Virus record (IMG/VR): IMGVR_UViG_3300006163_000010 | Coordinates: 1-40,718 of that record | Length of the DNA stretch: 40,718 nt | Origin: a virus | Direction: 5' to 3' (one strand) | In this document: positions 38,418-40,718 of the stretch, piece by piece | Position numbering within the stretch: the stretch's first letter is position 1 | Layout: every line of letters starts with the position of its first letter | Program-made: the position numbers and the translations under genes | The notes under the pieces: model-generated | The model's input: only the letters and a program-made list of their open reading frames with translations | Database searches by the model: none | What the model was told of the DNA's origin: nothing

Positions 38418-39250
38418 TGAAAAACATTTTACTATTAGCCTGCTTCACTATTTCTATTTCAACTCAGGCTCAACAGAAAAACATTAGAATCACTGACTTA
38501 GGTGGTATTATTAGTGCTGTTCCGACGAGGGATAATTATGGCACATTGAATTACTCCAACCAGTCCGCAAATCGTGTAGTTGCATCGCCCAACGGCACTA
38601 CAGGCCCCATGTCCGTTAGGTTACTGGTATCTGGGGATATTCCTGCATTAGATGTTGCAAAGATAACAACCGGAACATTGCCCGTAACAAGAGGTGGAAC
38701 AGGATTGGCGTCATTGGGATCTGCATTGCAGCAATTGCGTGTTAATGCAGGAGCAACTGCATTGGAGTATTTTACTCCATCTGCTACTGTTCAAACATCC
38801 GGCCCAGTGAAAGATTTCTATGCTAATGCAACTGCCGCGGATTCACTATATGCTTATACTGTTCCTTCTTCATTTCTTGCTGTTAATGGCGATAAGGTGT
38901 CGTTTACTTATGCTGGTTTTTTCGCTCCTGCCGGGGCAACAGCCAGGGGGGTCGGAGTTGCTGTTAATGGCACTAATATGGCGTCACTATCAAATGGAGT
39001 TACGTTGGGCGGAAAATGGAAAATACATGGAACAATAATAAGGGTAAGCAATACTGTAATAAGATATGTGGCAGATATTTCATTCGATAATTCTGGCGTG
39101 GGATCTAACCTAACTTTATTGTCAAATGATGAAATAACAGGACAAAATCTTTCTGCAAATGGAGCAAGGATTGCGTTAACTGTAGTATCGCCAAATACAA
39201 ATGTTACAGCTATTCTTGGATCACTTACATATATTTCAGCAGCACCTTAA
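38417..39250 (+). CDS. Secreted tail-fibre-like protein
   Basis: The ATG at 38417 overlaps the previous stop. The 277-residue protein has a signal peptide (MKNILLLACFTISISTQAQ), then GGIISAVPTRDNYGTL, and a phage fibre linker KITTGTLPVTRGGTGLASLG (about residues 82-101). A C-terminal beta-sandwich (FLAVNGDKVSFTYAGFFAPA … WKIHGTIIRVSNTVIRYVAD … TAILGSLTYISAAP) looks like a receptor-binding head. The fibre linker makes a virion link likely, while the signal peptide makes export likely. The two together are unusual. Confidence 0.7.
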   Translation: MKNILLLACFTISISTQAQQKNIRITDLGGIISAVPTRDNYGTLNYSNQSANRVVASPNGTTGPMSVRLLVSGDIPALDVAKITTGTLPVTRGGTGLASLGSALQQLRVNAGATALEYFTPSATVQTSGPVKDFYANATAADSLYAYTVPSSFLAVNGDKVSFTYAGFFAPAGATARGVGVAVNGTNMASLSNGVTLGGKWKIHGTIIRVSNTVIRYVADISFDNSGVGSNLTLLSNDEITGQNLSANGARIALTVVSPNTNVTAILGSLTYISAAP

Positions 39251-39264
39251 TTAAATCTTACACC

Positions 39265-39504
39265 ATGCCTGAAACAAAGTTCGGCCCCGGCCAGATTACA
39301 ACACAGACCCCTATGTGGGCAAAATGGATGTTCCGCATCACGTTCATTCTTACGACAGCTGTCACCGGATGGGTTGCAGCCACAAATATTTTCCCACAGG
39401 AAACAAAATATGAGATCACACTTCTACTGAAGCTACTTATAGATCCCATTGTATATGGAGTTAGTAAGATGTTCGGTGTGCAAGTAAAAGATGATGAGCA
39501 ATGA
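39265..39504 (+). CDS. Holin-like small membrane protein
   Basis: The 79-residue protein has a strong hydrophobic helix (MFRITFILTTAVTGWVAA, about residues 22-39) and a second amphipathic or hydrophobic part (LLLKLLIDPIVYGVSKMFGV, about 54-73). A charged tail ends it (KDDEQ). This profile and position (after the fibres, before a serine hydrolase) suit a holin that opens the inner membrane at lysis. I recall similar proteins in Bacteroidota phages but none is experimentally tested to my knowledge. The next gene overlaps as ATGA. Confidence 0.55.
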   Translation: MPETKFGPGQITTQTPMWAKWMFRITFILTTAVTGWVAATNIFPQETKYEITLLLKLLIDPIVYGVSKMFGVQVKDDEQ

Positions 39505-39785
39505 ACTGGGATAATATTCGATTCACTGCACGGGATATGCTCATGATTATTGTGAATGTTGTGACTGCAACATCATTCATTCTAATAATGAAGGGAGATA
39601 TTCGCACGCTGGTAAACGGGCAGCAACGCATGGAAGCAAAGCAGGATAAGTCAGAAGATGACAATACCTCTTTTCGAGCCAAATGCCAGGTAGAATTAAC
39701 TGAGTTGAAAGTTCGTATCAGTATCGTAGAACAAAAAGTAAACAATATTGAAATAGAACAAAACGCAATCAAATCAATCAAATGA
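39501..39785 (+). CDS. Membrane-anchored coiled-coil protein (spanin or holin partner candidate)
   Basis: The 94-residue protein has one membrane helix (MLMIIVNVVTATSFILIMKG, about residues 13-32) followed by a charged coiled coil (about 40-90, ending VEQKVNNIEIEQNAIKSIK). Small proteins of this form in lysis cassettes can be inner-membrane spanins. Its start overlaps the holin-like stop and its stop overlaps the hydrolase start, so all three are coupled. A lipoprotein partner may be the truncated gene at 40599. Confidence 0.55.
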   Translation: MNWDNIRFTARDMLMIIVNVVTATSFILIMKGDIRTLVNGQQRMEAKQDKSEDDNTSFRAKCQVELTELKVRISIVEQKVNNIEIEQNAIKSIK

Positions 39786-40621
39786 AGAAGTTCTTTTTTT
39801 TATCCCTGTTCCTACCAGTATTTGTTTCGGGACAGATGAAGCAAATTAGCTATGATGCAAACGCCGGTACCGGTATAAGGATTGATCAGGATGGACATAT
39901 TGAAAGTGCAGTAGTATTCTTGCCTGAACGATATGAAACGAAGGATACTTGGCCAACAATACTATATTTTCATGGTGCTGGGGAAAGCTCAAAAGATAGG
40001 GTATATTCAAAGGTATTGGGCAATGGTCTTCCTAAAAACATTGTACAAGGCTTTAAGATACCTTATATCGTAATTTCGGTGCAGGACCAGTGGAGTACAC
40101 CAACACCTGCGGTCATAGATTATGTGTTGAAAAATACATTCCTCAAGGCTTACAACATTGACACTACACGTATTTATACTACAGGGTTGTCATATGGTGG
40201 TGGAGGTGCAGTGGCGATGGCAATAGCGCATCCTGAATATATATCTGCAGTAGTCAGTGCAAGCCCTTCTGCATTACAACCGGGAGAGGTAACCAACCTT
40301 CCGGTATTGGCCAAAAACAATATACCAGTGTGGTTCTGGTACGGGACGAAAGATACCGGGCCATTTGGTGACAATGCAAAAAACTACTCTGCAAAAATCA
40401 CATCAGCCGGCGGAAGTTCCTGGATAACTACGGAGGCGGTAGGACATGGTCCTTGGGAGGCCCTGTATAAGGGCGCTTCTAAATTAAGCGGGAAAACAAT
40501 GTACGATTTCTTCGCTCAATATGGGAAAGTCGCAGTCCTTCCACCTGTCATTGATACACCAATGAAAAAGCTATTGTTCACCCTGAAAGTATACAGTGAT
40601 GGAAGCGTTGAAAAGTTGTAG
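39782..40621 (+). CDS. Secreted alpha/beta serine hydrolase (esterase/lipase-like)
   Basis: The 279-residue protein has a signal peptide (MKKFFFLSLFLPVFVSGQ). It is an alpha/beta hydrolase: LPERYETKDTWPTILYFHGAGES (oxyanion HG at 64-65), IDTTRIYTTGLSYGGGGAVAMA with the G-x-S-x-G nucleophile Ser137, VWFWYGTKDTG (acid, about residue 190) and a VGHGPWEALY His. This looks like the PHB-depolymerase or phospholipase/carboxylesterase group. Its place after two membrane proteins makes it a candidate lysis enzyme that attacks lipids or esters in the envelope, like LysB of actinophages in principle. Confidence 0.7.
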   Translation: MKKFFFLSLFLPVFVSGQMKQISYDANAGTGIRIDQDGHIESAVVFLPERYETKDTWPTILYFHGAGESSKDRVYSKVLGNGLPKNIVQGFKIPYIVISVQDQWSTPTPAVIDYVLKNTFLKAYNIDTTRIYTTGLSYGGGGAVAMAIAHPEYISAVVSASPSALQPGEVTNLPVLAKNNIPVWFWYGTKDTGPFGDNAKNYSAKITSAGGSSWITTEAVGHGPWEALYKGASKLSGKTMYDFFAQYGKVAVLPPVIDTPMKKLLFTLKVYSDGSVEKL

Positions 40622-40718
40622 CATTCTGCTGATGATCGTTCTGTCGTCATGTGCAACTATGCGCAAGGATAGTTCATCCAAAGTTGATGAACAGAAGAAT
40701 ATCGACACTAGTTCACAA
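40599..40718 (+). CDS. Lipoprotein, 5' fragment (runs off the right edge)
   Basis: An ATG at 40599, inside the end of the hydrolase gene, opens MEALKSCSILLMIVLSSC, then ATMRKDSSSKVDEQKNID to the window end. LSSC is a lipobox, so the mature protein would begin at Cys18 and be lipid-anchored. An inner ATG at 40632 would leave too short a signal. With a membrane-anchored coiled-coil protein nearby, this could be the outer-membrane spanin. The rest of the gene is outside the window. Confidence 0.55.
   Translation, partial: MEALKSCSILLMIVLSSCATMRKDSSSKVDEQKNIDTSSQ

Noticed and set aside
35265-39250. Diversity-generating retroelement targeting the fibres
   Set aside because: I found no reverse transcriptase, template repeat or variable-repeat pair in the window.
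1-40718. Integrase or attachment sites
   Set aside because: No tyrosine or serine recombinase frame and no flanking direct repeats were visible; the phage ends are outside the window.

Overview
The window is one continuous stretch of a tailed, siphovirus-type (HK97-like head) temperate phage or prophage from a Bacteroidota host, most likely a Chitinophaga-like bacterium. Three things point to the host. Promoters carry the Bacteroidota -7 element TAnnTTTG, and Shine-Dalgarno sequences are largely absent. Secreted products have signal peptides that end just before Gln (…CAQ, …FAQ, …HGQ, …QAQ, …SGQ). Several protein types (DUF3268-like zinc-finger protein, DUF4468-like secreted protein, tail-fibre 'LPVTRGGTG' linker) are common in phages and genomes of this phylum. 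Both ends are cut inside phage genes. No integrase, peptidoglycan endolysin or host gene is visible, so attachment sites cannot be placed.

Positions 1-8986 are a leftward early region. In transcription order it begins with a small HTH protein and a run of short unknown or membrane proteins, some with the same start-site sequence. A tRNA-Thr(UGU) and two very small ORFs follow, then a DUF6745-type protein with 27 tandem [D/A]QV[G/R/W] tetrapeptides. The region ends with a replication/recombination block: P-loop ATPase, Gp157-like protein, zinc-finger protein, HTH_39 protein, DnaD/O-like initiator and the start of a DnaB-type helicase. Positions 9000-11150 are the immunity region: a divergent promoter/operator, a rightward repressor candidate, two secreted proteins that look like lysogenic-conversion genes, a second HTH protein and a strong terminator.

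Positions 11150-40718 are the rightward late region: terminase small and large subunits, portal, a large accessory insertion (15.2-22.1 kb), MuF-like head protein, prohead protease, major capsid, connector, head closure, gp10-like, DUF3168-like, major tail protein, a frameshifting tail-assembly chaperone pair, tape measure, baseplate/tail proteins, fibres, and a presumed lysis cassette with a serine hydrolase. The late region is punctuated by three copies of a shared promoter box (TTRCCAWATMGTAMAT) upstream of the packaging block, the small accessory genes and the capsid block.

The accessory insertion between portal and MuF is the most unusual part. It has four glycosyltransferases, two class I methyltransferases and an HExxH metallopeptidase in one overlapping run. 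After a promoter whose leader looks like a transcription attenuator, a cluster of tiny genes follows, including a likely Acb2/Tad1 hairpin-domain protein (a cyclic-nucleotide sponge that counters CBASS/Thoeris). Near the right end, a 1,050-residue fibre/SGNH-esterase protein carries a signal peptide and is rich in the Bacteroidota O-glycosylation sequon D(S/T)(A/I/L/M/T/V). Together these suggest a phage that modifies glycans or glycoproteins, but that link is inference.
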